Source of the DNA: Simmondsia chinensis | Lineage: Eukaryota > Streptophyta > Magnoliopsida > Caryophyllales > Simmondsiaceae | Length of the DNA: 64,000 nt | Assembly: GCA_018398585.1 (NCBI GenBank) | Contig: JAGTTD010000010.1 | Coordinates: forward strand, 30,854,638 to 30,918,637 | Reading direction: 5' to 3' | Part shown: positions 24,834 through 37,115 of the stretch, piece after piece | Position numbering within the stretch: the first letter of the stretch is position 1 | How the letters are laid out: the number at the start of each line of letters is the position of its first letter | Made by a program: the position numbers and the translations under genes | Notes under the pieces: model-generated | What the model was told of the DNA's origin: nothing | Database searches by the model: none | The model's input: the letters and a program-made list of their open reading frames with translations, nothing else

Positions 24834-26007
24834 TATGTATGGTGCAAACTTTTAATTGTCCTTGTAGCATCTTTTTGTTTAAATTAGCTGAGTTTTTGCA
24901 TGGATTAGTATAGAATTTCGGGTGACTTATATCAAAGTTCAAATTTGAGATGTGCTATGGCGGTTAGAGTATTTATATATTGAGATTATTTATGGATCTG
25001 ACTTTTAAATCTATATTTTTGTCTTTTAACTAATTGGAGAAATTATTACTTTTCATTCTTAATCTTATGACACAATCCTCATTTTAAGTTGTGATAGCGG
25101 AAATAATTTTAGGAATTTGAATCAAACTCTTTACTCCTAACAATTTTGAAATCAATAGTTTATCTCTTTATCTTGAGTACTGCTTTTCGAAAAAAGATGG
25201 AAAAAAAATAAAAATGGGGTACCAATGCCTGTGAATTAGGTAAGTACCTGTGACTTGTTGTTTCTTGTAGCCTTGTGTCTGGAGTAAGTAAGCCCGTAGG
25301 GATGTCTTAACACCTGGTACCTCGAGCCAACTGGGTTGGTAGCTTCCGGTCGAAAGCTCGTTACACAAGCCATAAGGAAAGCTTAAGTAGAATCAACCAT
25401 AGTAAGTCACTTTAAAAAGCATCAATAATGTGAATGAAACATCTTTAAGGCATGTGCTAGTAACGACTTAGGTCGCAAATTTATTTGACTGAAGCTATTA
25501 GGTTCAAGGTGTGCTCTTCACTCAGTGCCTTGAGCCAACTGGATTAAGAGTCACCGGCCGAAAAATTGCTGCATAAGTCCTAGGGAGACATGTCTAACCA
25601 TGAGTTACATTAAAAAGAAGAAAAAAAAAAAGAAAGAAAGAAGAAAACGAGAGAAAAAAGAAAATGCTTGAGATTTCTTTATTGATCAGGAGTAATTTAC
25701 AGGATAATTAATTCCTTTAATTATTTTCTTTATTCATCTTGAATTTGGAAGTTTTGGAATAAGAAAAAAGGAAGAAAAGTTCTAAACTCATCATTGATAA
25801 AAAGACTTGAATCAAGAGAACTTAAGTTGGAACCAGTGTACTAATAATACTACATAAAGATTCCTTACTTTCAAGTATGCCTTCAAATATGCTCAGAAAT
25901 ATTTTCACAGATAATTCTTACCATTACATGCTTGAATCAAAATTTTCTATCTTTAGCTAGTTTGAGTTGAATTTTGCTTAAGGACAAGCAAAGAATGGGT
26001 TTGGGGA

Positions 26008-27470
26008 TGTTGATATACCTTATATTTACATATTTTATTTTTCATTCCTACAACATATTTGGCTTTTATATTTGTGTTTTGTTGCAATCTAGGTAAATTT
26101 AGGTTTGGAATACAATGGAGTAAACAAAGTTGAAAAGCGGCAGAATCAACCATAATCGAGGCATATTTGAAGACTACTTTGAGAAACCTGACCACGTGTA
26201 AAAGAAAGAACATATTGTGTTAGATTTAGTCTTACAATTTAAAATAAATAATTGCTCGTTGGATGTTAATATGTGTCCACACACACACACACACATATAA
26301 TATATTATATTATATAAAAGTTAACGTCTAGGTAGTGACGGCGTGCCTTTAGGGCACGTCGCCCCTATAAATAGAAAGGGGGAGACCTATTTTTCGAATA
26401 TTTTTCGCTCATCTCCTCTCCTTCTCTCCTTCTAGAAGCTGCTACAAGACTAAAGGAATTCTCAAATGCCGAAGTGTAGTTCGTTGGAGTGCCAAGAGTA
26501 TCAAAACTCATATCAATGTTAATGCAAATTGAAAGAGTCTCCACTTTCCTAATTTTATTTCATTATTTCTTTCTTTCGAATTTAATAATGTGTAAAAATC
26601 CCATGGAGGAGTAGACACTTTTAGTTTTGGGGGTGAAGGACGGGTAGTCGTCTGTATCCCAGATTTGGATTTTACTTTGACGATGACTTAGTAATGTTAT
26701 ATTCGCACCCATGTGCGAAATTATTCATGATTGCTTCATGATTCTTTGTGTGTACTTGTGGCCATGTTTAGATCTTTAGCTTTTTAGCGATTGTCTATAA
26801 GCTTGTAAACCATAATATAATACGTTTTCACGCGTGGTCAGGGTTGAGGTTGTATCCAACACCCTGAACACAATCTTTTATACAAATTATACTTAATTAG
26901 GAGTGACAAAGGAATTTGTTAGTGCTATTGAGATCATTCATGCTACACCTAAGGTGATAAGATGGGTTACGCCCTTAGACTAGTTCATTGATGTAAGCCC
27001 TAACTTAAGTACAAGTTCATGTTTAATATTGAATTAGGAGCAAGAAATAAATTAAGTAGTGTTAATAAGATAACTGATGCTACACGCAGATGATATGATA
27101 GGTTATGTCTTTAGACTAGTTTTTTATCCTAAGCCATGGTTTAAATATTAACTCAAGCTTAGTGATTGTAGCCTAAGCCTCCTAAATCATTATCATAATA
27201 GAATATAATACCGGAATACGAGTAAAGCTACCCTGAATTCATCCCTGAACTAATCTCAATTCAATTAACACCTTTAATTTGTTGTTAGTTTTGTTAATTT
27301 AGTAAACAAATCACTCAAACCAACAAAAACCCAATATCCAACCACTTGTTAATAAAGAAATCCGACTTAACTTTGATTCCCTGTAGATACGACCTATATA
27401 CCCGATCTAGCTACAATGATCTCATACGCTTGCGAGTAGATTGTTTTAAAACACACTTTTAAACACATCA
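26008..27470 (+). repeat. Right LTR, complete
   Basis: It starts TGTTGATATACC and ends TTTAAACACATCA. A TATA-like box (CTATAAATA, 26365-26373) and a (CA)n tract (about 26278-26295) are present. The last ~100 bases, including GTAGATACGACC, are missing from the left copy. Confidence 0.8.
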
Positions 27471-28042
27471 CCCCTCCATGTTCCACAATTGAAGGCGCTT
27501 CTTAGAGGAAAATTTAAGGCATGAAGAATGGACATTTTTGATTTGGGTCTGGAAACAACAGTAGAAATCAATATGCAAAGGTTTTCCAAACAGTGGTGAA
27601 TGAAGATGTCAGTATGAATGACCAATTAGGATTAGAATTATGGATGATTAATGCATTTCTTGGCGCTCTCAAATGGTACTAACCATGGCAAAGGATAGAT
27701 CATAGTGACCCCCCAATAATGCATGATAACAGTTAAAAGGCTATTATAAAAAATTGTACAAGCAATTGAGTACTTAAATGATCAAGTGCTACAAATATTT
27801 CTACGATTCCATAATAATAGATATTTAAGTTCAATTCTCTTTCTCAAAATAAATTTACTAGAATTTTCCATTAGAATTCCTTTCACCCTCTTCTTAGAAG
27901 AAAATATTTCCCTTACTATCCATACTCCCAGCTTTCCTATCTATCAATACCTCAATCTCAATTGATGAACGCGTTCCTAAGCAGGGAGACCCATAGTTAG
28001 TTAATTCCCGTATAATACACATATAAAATGCGTATAAGAATT
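27471..28042. other. Spacer between LTR elements
   Basis: I see no gene here. The last five bases (GAATT, 28038-28042) form the left target duplication of the gypsy element that follows. Confidence 0.5.
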
Positions 28043-28611
28043 TGTCACAGGTCTGCCCCAGCTCGTGTCTGGGTCCTCTAAAGTTCGCGCCAGAGGTTTG
28101 CTGAGGTCCGGCCCAGCGGATTGTCAAGGCTCAGCCCGGTTCGCTGCCTAAGGATGTCATGACACTGCCTTAGGCCCGGCTCGTTAATACTTGTAATGGC
28201 CCATTCGTAATTGAACTAACACCCGATATTAATAAGTATAAATTGGGTATTAACTCAATTAATTAGCCACTTAAAATAAAGGAAATATAATAGAAGAATC
28301 TAGAACCTCAAGAAACGGTTACAAGCAACACGCTCCCCCCCTTTCCCTTTCCCGCCTTTTTGCTTGTGGCGGTTATTTCCCGCCTAATTCATTTGAATGA
28401 TTGTAAGTAGTTTAAATTGGGAGACTTATACTTGTAATTTGGCATCCAAACAAATATGAAATAAACTCTTCTCTTTCCCGTCTTTAATTCTCTCTATTTC
28501 TCATCTAAATTTCACCTTCTTTTTCTCATCTTAAGTCTGAACTCCTTATCAAACAAATTCTTAGATCACTTCGATCTTCGAATCTTAAGTCACAAACTCA
28601 AGATCGTGACA
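28043..28611 (+). repeat. 5' LTR of the 28-34 kb gypsy element
   Basis: 569 bp, TGTCAC...GTGACA, preceded by the GAATT duplication. Its 3' partner is 33317-33884. Confidence 0.95.
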
Positions 28612-28614
28612 AGG

Positions 28615-28626
28615 TGGTATCAGAGC
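28615..28626 (+). promoter_or_regulatory. Primer binding site, initiator-Met tRNA
   Basis: TGGTATCAGAGC lies three bases after the LTR end, the standard plant gypsy/copia primer site. Confidence 0.85.
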
Positions 28627-28680
28627 CATCTTCCGATCATCAAACTGGCCATTACAAGAAGTACACGATCCGCTGCAACA

Positions 28681-29769
28681 ATGTCTACATCGAAGGAAAC
28701 GATTGATTCTCAAGTTCAACAAAGATTTGAATCGGTTGAACGGTGCTTGGAGAAGCTGGAACGAATTTCTAAAAATCAAATTCAAATTAGCAACGAACTC
28801 AAAACCTCCATAGATTCTCAAGCTCAAATTACCGAGAATCTAAGGATCAAAATGGAGACCTTGAACACTACAATACAGAGATTCTCAATTAGCCAAGAAA
28901 AACGACCGGAGGTCACATTACCGACTGCCACAGCTCACGCTACCGCTGGAGGATCCGGCAATTATGTTCTAATTGGAGGAAATGGCTTGATTCCTCCACC
29001 GCCACCGGAGATACATGAGCGTGCTCCCTCACGTATTGGTGATGAAGGAGAAAACAGTGGGAACAACGGTAGTCACCGCACCTGGAGCTCACACCACACT
29101 ACCAAACTTGATCCGCCCCGCTTTGATGGATCTAATCCAAGAGGATGGATCAGGAGGTTACTTAAGTACTACCGTTGGGATCATGTACCATCGGAGGAGT
29201 GGGTGGAGTTTGCCTCAAACCACATGCCCGATCATGGGGAGGTTTGGTACCAGGCCTTAGAGCTCAAGAATCTAGTAATTACGTGGCAGTTCTTCGTGGA
29301 CGAGCTTTGCAAGAGATTCGGAGATCGGTCCCTTCATGACATTGTGGAGGAATTCAGCAAGATTGTTCAAATCAATACTGTGGAGGACTATATCATACGT
29401 TTCGAAGAACTCAAGAGTTGGATGTTGATTTATCATCCAACTTTAACGGAAGATTACTTCGTTTCTAGTTTTATAAGCGGCCTCAAGCCGGTCCTCAGAG
29501 CCTCAGTCAAAGCAGCTAGGCCAAAGGATTTAAGTTTGGCATTTGAACAAGCCAAGCTTCAAGGTTTGGCTATCGCTGAGATCCGTGGCACCAGAGGGAC
29601 TGGAACGGATGTCACCAGGCCTGGTTTCCATGTCAAGATAGTGTCTAGTGCACGCACGGGATCATCTGTGTCTTTCCAAGGCCCAGCATCCTCATACGGG
29701 TCCGTGTCAAGGCCCAATGGGGCACGGTCAGGTCCGGCACCTTCCACTGGCTCCAGTGCTCCAAGGTGA
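28681..29769 (+). pseudogene. gag of the 28-34 kb gypsy element
   Basis: The likely start is ATG at 28681 (MSTSKETIDSQ); the open frame itself begins earlier, in the primer site. A coiled-coil-like N-terminus is followed by the retrotransposon gag core at about residues 145-300: LDPPRFDGSNPRGWIRRLL, VWYQALELKN, LCKRFGDRS. A Ser/Gly/Pro-rich hinge comes next. The frame ends at TGA 29767-29769, and the same frame then continues with the CCHC knuckle (CYKCRERYFPGHIF), in which Phe stands where the last Cys is expected. The TGA is therefore a single nonsense codon inside a gag-protease frame. Confidence 0.85.
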
Positions 29770-30711
29770 GAACTTGGACAATGTTACAAGTGCCGGGAGC
29801 GATACTTTCCTGGACACATTTTTAAGTCAAAACAGCTCAAAAGTATGGAGGGGCAAGAGGAGGTTGAGGAAGAGCAAGAAGAAGAAGAGGTGCAAGAAGA
29901 GGAAGAGGCTCAAGAAGACGAAACAGGGGTGATGGAAATCTCCCTTAACGCCCTCTCTGGACGCATAACTCATAATACAATGCACTTGAGTGGGTCCATC
30001 AAGAAGAGGACCATTACTGTCCTTGTTGATAGTGGAAGCACCAATAGCTTTCTAGATGCTACTGTGGTCCGTGAACTTAAGCTGGAGACCGTGCCAACGC
30101 TTTTCATGACAGTCACCGTAGCTAATGGGGAAAGCCTCATGAGCTATCAGAAATGCACGGGTGTCAAGTGGAAAGTTCAGGGCACCGCTTTCACTGACGA
30201 CTTACTGGTTCTTGAGTTGCGCGGGAGTGACATGGTTTTGGGAGTGGATTGGTTACAATGCTATGGCCCCATAACAATTGACTTCACCAACCTCCACTTT
30301 TCTTGCTGCAAGGATGGGAAGACGGTCCGGTTGCTAGGCATGGCTGAGCAAGCAACATTACATTCCGTATCTGAGCGTGGCATTACACGGTTCTTGAAGA
30401 AACGGGCCAGCTGCATGATAGGCCATCTCTTCATGGCCACCGAAGTGGAAATTCCTGAAGCTAAGTTACAGCCAGACTTAGCACATCTGTTGAACCAATA
30501 TGAAGATGTGTTTGACATCCCAAAGGGCTGCCTCCACCTCGCACTCATGACCACAACATTCCGATCATACCAGGGGCCAAACCTGTTAACATCAGGCCCT
30601 ACTGGTATCCTCACCACCAAAAGGATGAGATCGAGAAGCAAGTTAAAGAGATGCTCACAACTTCCATCATATAGCCAAGTAGAAGTCCGTTCGCTTCACC
30701 CGTCCTCTTAG
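29770..30711 (+). pseudogene. Aspartic protease region, frameshifted at its end
   Basis: An acidic linker (EEEQEEEEVQEEEE) leads to the retropepsin: ITVLVDSGSTNSFLD with the DSG active site, then VANGESL, and SDMVLGVDWLQCYGPITIDF near the end. Catalytic residues are intact. After FDIPKG at about 30524 a one-base loss in a G run moves the true frame by one. The sequence therefore runs out of frame to 30711, while the RT start continues in the neighbouring frame. Confidence 0.8.
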
Positions 30712-32411
30712 ACAAAAAGAAGGATGGCACCTACCGATTCTGCGTTGATTACCGCCAGCTCAACCAGATTACTGTCAAAGACAAGTTCCCCATTCCGGTC
30801 ATTGATGATCTCTTGGACGAGCTCCAAGGGGTAGCAGTTTTCTCAAAAATAGACCTCCGGGCCGGGTATCATCAGATTCGAGTCAGAAATGAGGACCGCC
30901 ACAAGACAGCCTTCCGTGCACACCAGGGACACTATGAGTTCTGGGTCATGCCCTTTGGTCTGACCAATGCCCCAGCCACATTCCAAGCACTAATGAATGA
31001 GGTTTTTGCCCCATTCTTAAGGAAGTTCGTCTTGGTCTTCTTTGATGACATATTGATTTACAGCCCGGGTATGGGCACACACTTGCAACACTTAGCATTG
31101 GTCTTGGACACGCTCCGTGCCCATAAGCTGTACGCCAAACGCAGCAAATGCACGTTCGAACAAGACCATGTTGAGTACTTGGGCTATATTATCTCACAAG
31201 AGGGGGTGGCCACTGACATGGCCAAGATTGAAGCCATGAGAGATTGGCCCGTATCTAAAAGCGTCAAAAGCCTCCGTGGGTTCCTTGGCCTCACTAGATA
31301 TTACCGTAAGTTCATCAAGGGTTATGGAACGTTGAGCAAACCCTTGACAAGCCTCCTTAAGAAAGGATCCTTCCTCTGGAACGTGACGGCTCAGGAAGCC
31401 TTTGAGTCCCTGAAAGTCGCCATGATGACAGCGCCCGTGCTGGCCCTGCCTGACTTCAGCGTGCCTTTTGTCCTAGAAACAGACGCTTGTGACGTTGGCA
31501 TTGGGGCCGTCTTGACTCAAAAGGGGAGGCCCTTGGCTTATCTTAGCCAGGTCCTCAGTCCGCGCCACTTGGGCCTATCTGTTTATGAGAAGGAGCTCAT
31601 GGCCGTGATCATGGCCATCCAAAAATGGAGGCATTACCTCCTGGACAGCCATTTCATCATCAAGATAGACCACTCCAGCTTACGCCACCTCTTGGACCAG
31701 CGCATCAGCACCAGACTTCAACAAAAGGGGGTCTCCAAGCTTATGGGCCTCAGCTATGGCATTCAGTACCGTAAGGGGGCCGAGAACCGTGCCGCAGATG
31801 CCTTGTCAAGGCGCAATGAAGGTCCGAACCAGGGCACGCTGGCCAAGCTGACCCTTGTCACCCCAACTTGGATGAGGGAGGTTAGCGATAGTTATGTGGA
31901 TGACATCCAAGCTTCCCAGCTCCTTGCTCAGCTGGCCCTTGACCCTAAGGGCCAACCTCCATTCTCCCTTGAAAAGGGGATCATCCGTTACAAGGGACGC
32001 ATCTATGTGGGTGAAAGTGCATCCGTAAGAGACAAAGTCTTGCTTGCCCTCCATGATTCACCAGTTGGAGGACATGCAGGAGAGACAGGCACGTTGATGA
32101 GAGTCAAGAGCATGTTTTACTGGCCAAAGCTCAGAGACAGTGTCAAAGAATGGGTGCGTAGCTGTGACATATGCCAACATACAAAAGGGGAGCACATGCC
32201 CTACCCAGGCCTACTCCAGCCCCTGTCGATTCCAGACCAGGCCTGGTCCAGCATCAGCCTGGATTTCATTGAAAGACTGCCTCGGTCTCAAGGAAAGGAC
32301 GTGATCTTGGTTGTGGTGGACCGCTTCACCAAGTATGCCCATTTTTTGACCTTGGCACATCCTTATACAGCAGCAAGAGTGGCTCAGCTCTTCCTGGATC
32401 ACGTATACTGA
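30525..32411 (+). pseudogene. pol: reverse transcriptase, RNase H, integrase start
   Basis: After the frameshift the pol frame shows the RT entrance, broken by TAG at 30672-30674. It then continues GTYRFCVDYRQLNQ, FSKIDLRAGYHQIRV and the catalytic box [13 protein letters not shown] (about 31030-31065), which is intact. RNase H follows (FVLETDACDVGIGAVL, LSVYEKELMAV, ADALSRR). The integrase H2C2 finger (GGHAGETG, CDICQHTKGE) and the first core Asp (LDFIERLP) come next. TGA at 32409-32411 stands inside the integrase, and the same frame continues at 32412. Confidence 0.9.
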
Positions 32412-33287
32412 TTGCATGGGTTGCCAAAGGACATAGTCCCAGATAGGGATTCCTCCTTCTTAAGTCTATTCTGGAAGGAACTTATGCGTCTTGCTGGGGT
32501 GAACTTACTTATGAGCAGCTCTTATCACCCCCAATCTGATGGGCAGACCGAGAGAGTCAATCAGTGCCTAGAAAATTATCTCCGTGCCATGGCCCTCCTC
32601 AAGCCCAAGCTATGGGCCCAATGGATGCCTTTAGCGGAATTTGGGTATAACACCAACTATCACTCCTCACTGAAGACCTCACCATTCAAGGCCCTGTATG
32701 GTTATGAACCACGCCTCCTAGCCTGGGATGTTCCTTGTCACTCTACTTCTCCTGACGTGGAGGACTTTGTCACAGAACGAGGTCATATGATCAACATTCT
32801 CAAGGAAAATCTGAGGGCAGCCCAGCATCGTTATAAGCAGATGGCAGATCTAAAAAGGACCGAACGCACGTTTGAAGTAGGGGACTTAGTCTACCTCAAG
32901 CTGCAGCCTTACCGTCAAACATCCGTGGCCTTAAAAGGGAACTTGAGACTGGCAGCTCGCTACTACGGTCCTTATCCAATCTTAGCCAATATTGGGTCTG
33001 TTGCTTACAAACTAAACCTACCAGAAGGGGCCAAAATTCACCCAGTTTTTCACGTATCCAGGCTCAAAAGGAAGATTGGGCAACGGGTTCAAAGCAGTAA
33101 CGAGCTTCCACAATGTGACTCAGACGGGGATCCTGAAGTCATGCCTCTAGAGGTGCTCCAACATCGGACCGTGACAAGAGACAAGAAGAAAGTTGCAAAG
33201 GTGCTGATCAAATGGAAAAACTTGGCAGAGGAGACATGGGAAGATTGGGCCTTTCTACGCAGGCAGTTTCCCCTCTTTAATCCTTGA
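32412..33287 (+). pseudogene. pol: integrase end and chromodomain-like C-terminus
   Basis: It is in frame with the preceding pol after the TGA. It carries the second integrase Asp (IVPDRDSSF), the Glu of the DDE triad (DGQTERVNQCLENYLRA), a GPF/Y-like module (YYGPYPILANIGSVAYKL, HPVFHVSRLK) and a C-terminal chromodomain-like block (VAKVLIKWKNLAEETWEDW). The natural stop is TGA at 33285-33287. The first bases are TTG, not a natural start. Confidence 0.9.
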
Positions 33288-33316
33288 GGACAAGGATCGT
33301 TTCATGGGGAAGGCAC

Positions 33317-33884
33317 TGTCACAGGTCTGCCTCAGCTCGTGTCTGGGTCCGCTAAAGTTCGCGCCAGAGGTTTGCTGAGGTCCGGCCCAGCGGATTGTCA
33401 AGGCTCAGCCCGGTTCGCTGCCTAAGGATGTCATGACACTGCCTTAGGCCCGGCCCGTTAGTACTTGTAATGGCCCATTCTTAATTGAACTAACACCCGA
33501 TATTAATAAGTATAAATTGGGTATTAACTCAATTAATTAGCCACTTAAAATAAAGGAAATATAATAGAAGAATCTAGAACCTCAAGAAACGGTTACAAGC
33601 AACACGCTCCCCCCTTTCCCTTTCCCGCCTTTTTGCCTGTGGCGGTTATTTCCCGCCTAATTCATTTGAATGATTGTAAGTAGTTTAAATAGGGAGACTT
33701 ATACTTGTAATTTGGCATCCAAACAAATATGAAATGAACTCTTCTCTTTCCCGTCTTTAATTCTCTCTATTTCTCATCTAAATTTTACCTTCTTTCTCTC
33801 ATCTTAACTCTAAACTCCTTATCAACCAAATTCTTAGATCACTTCGATCTTCGAATCTTAAGTCACGAACTCAAGATCGTGACA
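33317..33884 (+). repeat. 3' LTR of the 28-34 kb gypsy element
   Basis: 568 bp, partner of 28043-28611, preceded by a purine-rich tract (ATGGGGAAGG, about 33304-33313) and followed by GAATT. Confidence 0.95.
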
Positions 33885-34983
33885 GAATTATTGGCGTTAT
33901 ACTCACGTTTACGTATTTTTTTTCAAAATACTGAAAAATTCGCATATTTTTAGTACAAATCAAATTAGACATATTTTATGAAATATTTGTCTTTTTTGGG
34001 GGAAAAAAACGCCACTTATACTTTATTTTTGCTCCAGAATAAAATAAAATTCAAATTTAAAAAAAAAAAAAAAAAAAAAGGGTGAAAGGGGACTTTTTAA
34101 ACTAACACTTTGTAGGGGTTGCATGGCATAGCACCTCGCCTCTTCATCTTCTCCATCCACAAGTAAGCTTTATTTATTTATTTTAACAGGATGTAAGCTT
34201 TATTTTTTGACATTGTTGCAATTTAAAAATTTAAAAATTGAAATCTCTTTACTCTTTCAATCCTTCATCTTCTAGTTTCATACTTGCATCATCTTCTCAA
34301 TTGCTCGACATTGACTTTGACCTCCAATTCAACCAAGGTTCATTGTGTACTTGTTTTATTTTGTTGCATTTCAACTGAAATTTTATATGTCTTTATAAGC
34401 AAGCACCGTAGAAAGTGATGATTATTTTACTCTTGTTGATATGTTGTTTGAAATTTGAATTTAATGGTATTTTACTCATTAATAACAATATCTTTCATGT
34501 TGATGATTGCAATTTGTATATTTGATGCTTTGATATGTATAAGGTAACTTGTGGTCCCCACCCGGAAAAAAAAAAAAAGAAAAAACACATGCCTTTGAAT
34601 CTTTGATACAAAATATTAACTTGTAGATTGTTTATTGTTTAATTCATAGTAACGTTTGGTTTCAAAACAAAATTCGGAAAAATCATAAGTACATTGAAAA
34701 TACTTAGTTTATTCCATTTAAATACTTATTTGGATATAGAATATACATGATAAATGATTATGTATATTTTATTACAGTAAAATATTTTTAGTGCACACAA
34801 ATACACAATTGCTACTTATACTTTGTTTAAAATGTTTAATAATCAACATGTATTTAGTCAAATATACATTGATAATCTAATTGGGTTTCAGAGAAGCAAC
34901 TCATATCTCATAAAATGTGGTTATGAATAAATGTATATTATGTTTTAAAGTGCTTCGGTTTATGAATTTGTAGGTCAAAAACA

Positions 34984-37115
34984 TGGTGAGAAAGAAGGAT
35001 GCACTATGGGAGCATGCAGAAGAGCTGAACAACAAATTTACGTGCAAGTATTGCCAACGTGTGTTTTTTGGAGGGATAACAAGATTAAAGTTCCACTTAT
35101 CTTGACTTAAAGGCAATGATATTGAAGTTTGCACACAAGTACCTGATGATGTACAAGCCAAAGCATATCTTGCTATTTCAAAAAGTTGAAACAAAAGAGC
35201 AAGAACTGAAACTAGTAGCAATCAAGTAGATGAAGGTGAAGGAATTAGATCATTCGAATCTATGGCTGGAGTTGTGTCTTTATCACAACCATCTATGGTA
35301 TCACAGCCATCCATGGGTAAAAGAGGTTTGTATCAAAACAACATGCCTGGACAAAAGTGAAGTTGATAAGTTACTTGCGAAATTTTTCATTATCAGCAAC
35401 ATTTCATTCAATGTTGTGCAAACAAAAATCATTCATATATCTTGTGAAAGTTTTTTGTGAGTTTGGATCAACTTATAAATTGCCAAGTTATTCTACTTTG
35501 AGAGCAAAACTTATTCCATAAGAAAAGAAAGAAGTGGATGAGTATGTTGATAAGGTGAAAAAATCTTGGAAGAAAACTGGATGTACTATAATGTCAGACA
35601 CTTGGAGTGACATGAAGCAAAAGAATTTTATCAACTTCATTGCATATTCTCCTACTGCCGCGATATTTTTGCAATCTGTGGAAATTTCAATTGACAGGAA
35701 GACTGGGATTTTTGTGAAAGAGCTATCGTCTAGAGTGATTAATATGGTAGGACCCAAAATGTTGTTCAATTTATTATACATAATGTTTTTAACTTTGAAT
35801 CTGCCGGTGACATACTTGTTGGAAAGTATCCTACCATGTATAAGACCAAGTGTGTTGCATATGGTGTCCAACTACTTCTCAAAGACATCTACGCGCAAGT
35901 ATAGTGATTGAAAAGTACAATTGATAAAGCAAAAGTCATTTAATCATATATGTATAGACATACAATTGTCACTGCATTGATGAGAAAAGCTATGAGTGGT
36001 AGGGAGTTAAAGAAGCCATGTGCCATGAGGTTTGCTTCAAATTTTCTTATGTTGCAATCATAGTTAGATGTTGAAAACGAGCTCAGGTTGTTCGATACAT
36101 CTATTGAGTGGAGGGATTTGTCTTACAGCAAGTCACAAGATGCTAAACTTGTGCTAATCTTAAACAAAGTTTAAAGTTTTGGTCCAATGGAAAAGAGGTC
36201 ATACAAGTTATGGAACCTCTAGTTCGAGTTCTTCGTTTGGTTGATAGTGACAGATCTATAGCAGGATATTTGTATGAGGCAATGGAAATGGCAAGGGAAG
36301 CATTCAAAAAGAAATTTAATCAAAATGTTTTGAAGTATGGTCATGTTTGAGAAGAGGAGAAACGAAAACATTATATATCCAATTCATGCAGCTGCTGCTT
36401 TTCTAAATCCGGCCTACATGACTAGTTTTAACTTCAAAGAGACTTAGGAAATGAAGCAAGGATTGAGCCACTTGTATGACAATTGGTAGATGATGATGTA
36501 AAAGAAAGATTTTTGCAAGAAGTTCAACTTGACGGCATGCAACTGCCTACTTTATTCACTGCATCTTTAATAAGTTTAATGGAAACAAGTCATCAACGTA
36601 AGTTTACACATTCATATAATATTTTAATTCTTGCTTAGTCAAGCTGTATTTAGTTATACTTGTCCTTATTTACTTTATCTTTTCTTGAAGGCATTTGGTG
36701 GGATTACAATAGTGATGTGCTCCTTGTGCTTCAAAAGTGGGCAGTTCGTATTTTAAGCCAATCTTGTAGTTCTTCATCATGTGAGTGCAATTCGAGTGCA
36801 TTTGAAGTTGCTCAAACAAAGAAGAGAAATAGGCTTACTCCAGATGTGTTGGGGCTTCTTAATTATTGTAGGATGAATACGATGATGATGGAGAATTTTA
36901 AAGGAAAACAACTACAAGATATGGAACCAATTGACTTGAGTGGACTTAATGAATGGCTTGAGTATGGAGAAGAAGTTGAACCTCATGCCTCAACACTTTT
37001 GGAGGAAAATCAAGAAAATTTGCAAGAAGACATAAGCTTATTTAGTGAGGAAAGTATGTATAGTAGTATTTCTTCCTCTATTTGTGTGACTTATGTTGAC
37101 AATGAGGATGAATAA
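34984..37115 (+). pseudogene. Decayed hAT transposase gene
   Basis: It starts MVRKKDALWEHAEELN with a BED-type zinc finger (CKYCQRVFFGG, then LKFHL). The DUF659-type catalytic region lies at 35534-35911 (GCTIMSDTWSDMKQKNFINF). The block PLVRVLRLVDSDRSIAGYLY is near 36210-36270, broken by a frame change. The hAT C-terminal dimerisation domain is at 36660-37115 (GIWWDYNSDVLLVLQKWAVRILSQ, KKRNRLTPDVLGLLNYCRMN), ending in an acidic tail and TAA. In-frame stops (for example 35102-35104 and 35457-35459) and shifts show it is dead. Some gaps (36600-36660) may be introns. Element ends were not found. Confidence 0.75.

Larger units (their letters stand above)
23468..27470 (+). mobile_element. Deleted LTR retroelement: LTR, short remnant, LTR
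   Basis: Two direct copies of a long LTR (23468-24833, truncated; 26008-27470, complete) flank about 1.2 kb without gag or pol. The internal part resembles the 3' non-coding region of large gypsy elements: an A/G-rich block at about 25610-25670 and a purine tract (GAATGGGTTTGGGGA) directly ahead of the second LTR at 26008. It also holds a diverged direct repeat (about 25290-25375 and 25525-25590, sharing 'gagccaactgg'). The left LTR lacks its last ~100 bases, so one deletion probably removed the LTR end, primer site and all coding sequence. Confidence 0.75.
28043..33884 (+). mobile_element. Ty3/gypsy element with target duplication (chromodomain-type end)
   Basis: LTRs at 28043-28611 and 33317-33884 differ at only about a dozen or so positions by eye. 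Both start TGTCAC and end GTGACA. GAATT precedes the element (28038-28042) and follows it (33885-33889). The primer site TGGTATCAGAGC (28615-28626) matches initiator-Met tRNA. Order: gag, CCHC, protease, RT, RNase H, integrase, chromodomain-like C-terminus. Three nonsense codons (29767, 30672, 32409) and one frameshift (near 30524) block a full polyprotein. It is the youngest-looking element in the window. Confidence 0.95.

Noticed and set aside
23468..27470. Tandem duplication of a host gene region
   Set aside because: The repeated unit has LTR-type ends (TGTTGAT...ACATCA), a purine tract ahead of the second copy and no gene content.
28606..28680. Gag start at 28606
   Set aside because: That frame opens inside the 5' LTR end and primer site; the first plausible ATG after the primer site is 28681.
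32412..33287. Separate gene starting at 32412
   Set aside because: The frame is in phase with the preceding pol and starts at TTG after a single nonsense codon, so it is the rest of the integrase.
34984..37115. Domesticated hAT-derived host gene
   Set aside because: Several in-frame stops and shifts within conserved domains argue for decay, not for retained function.
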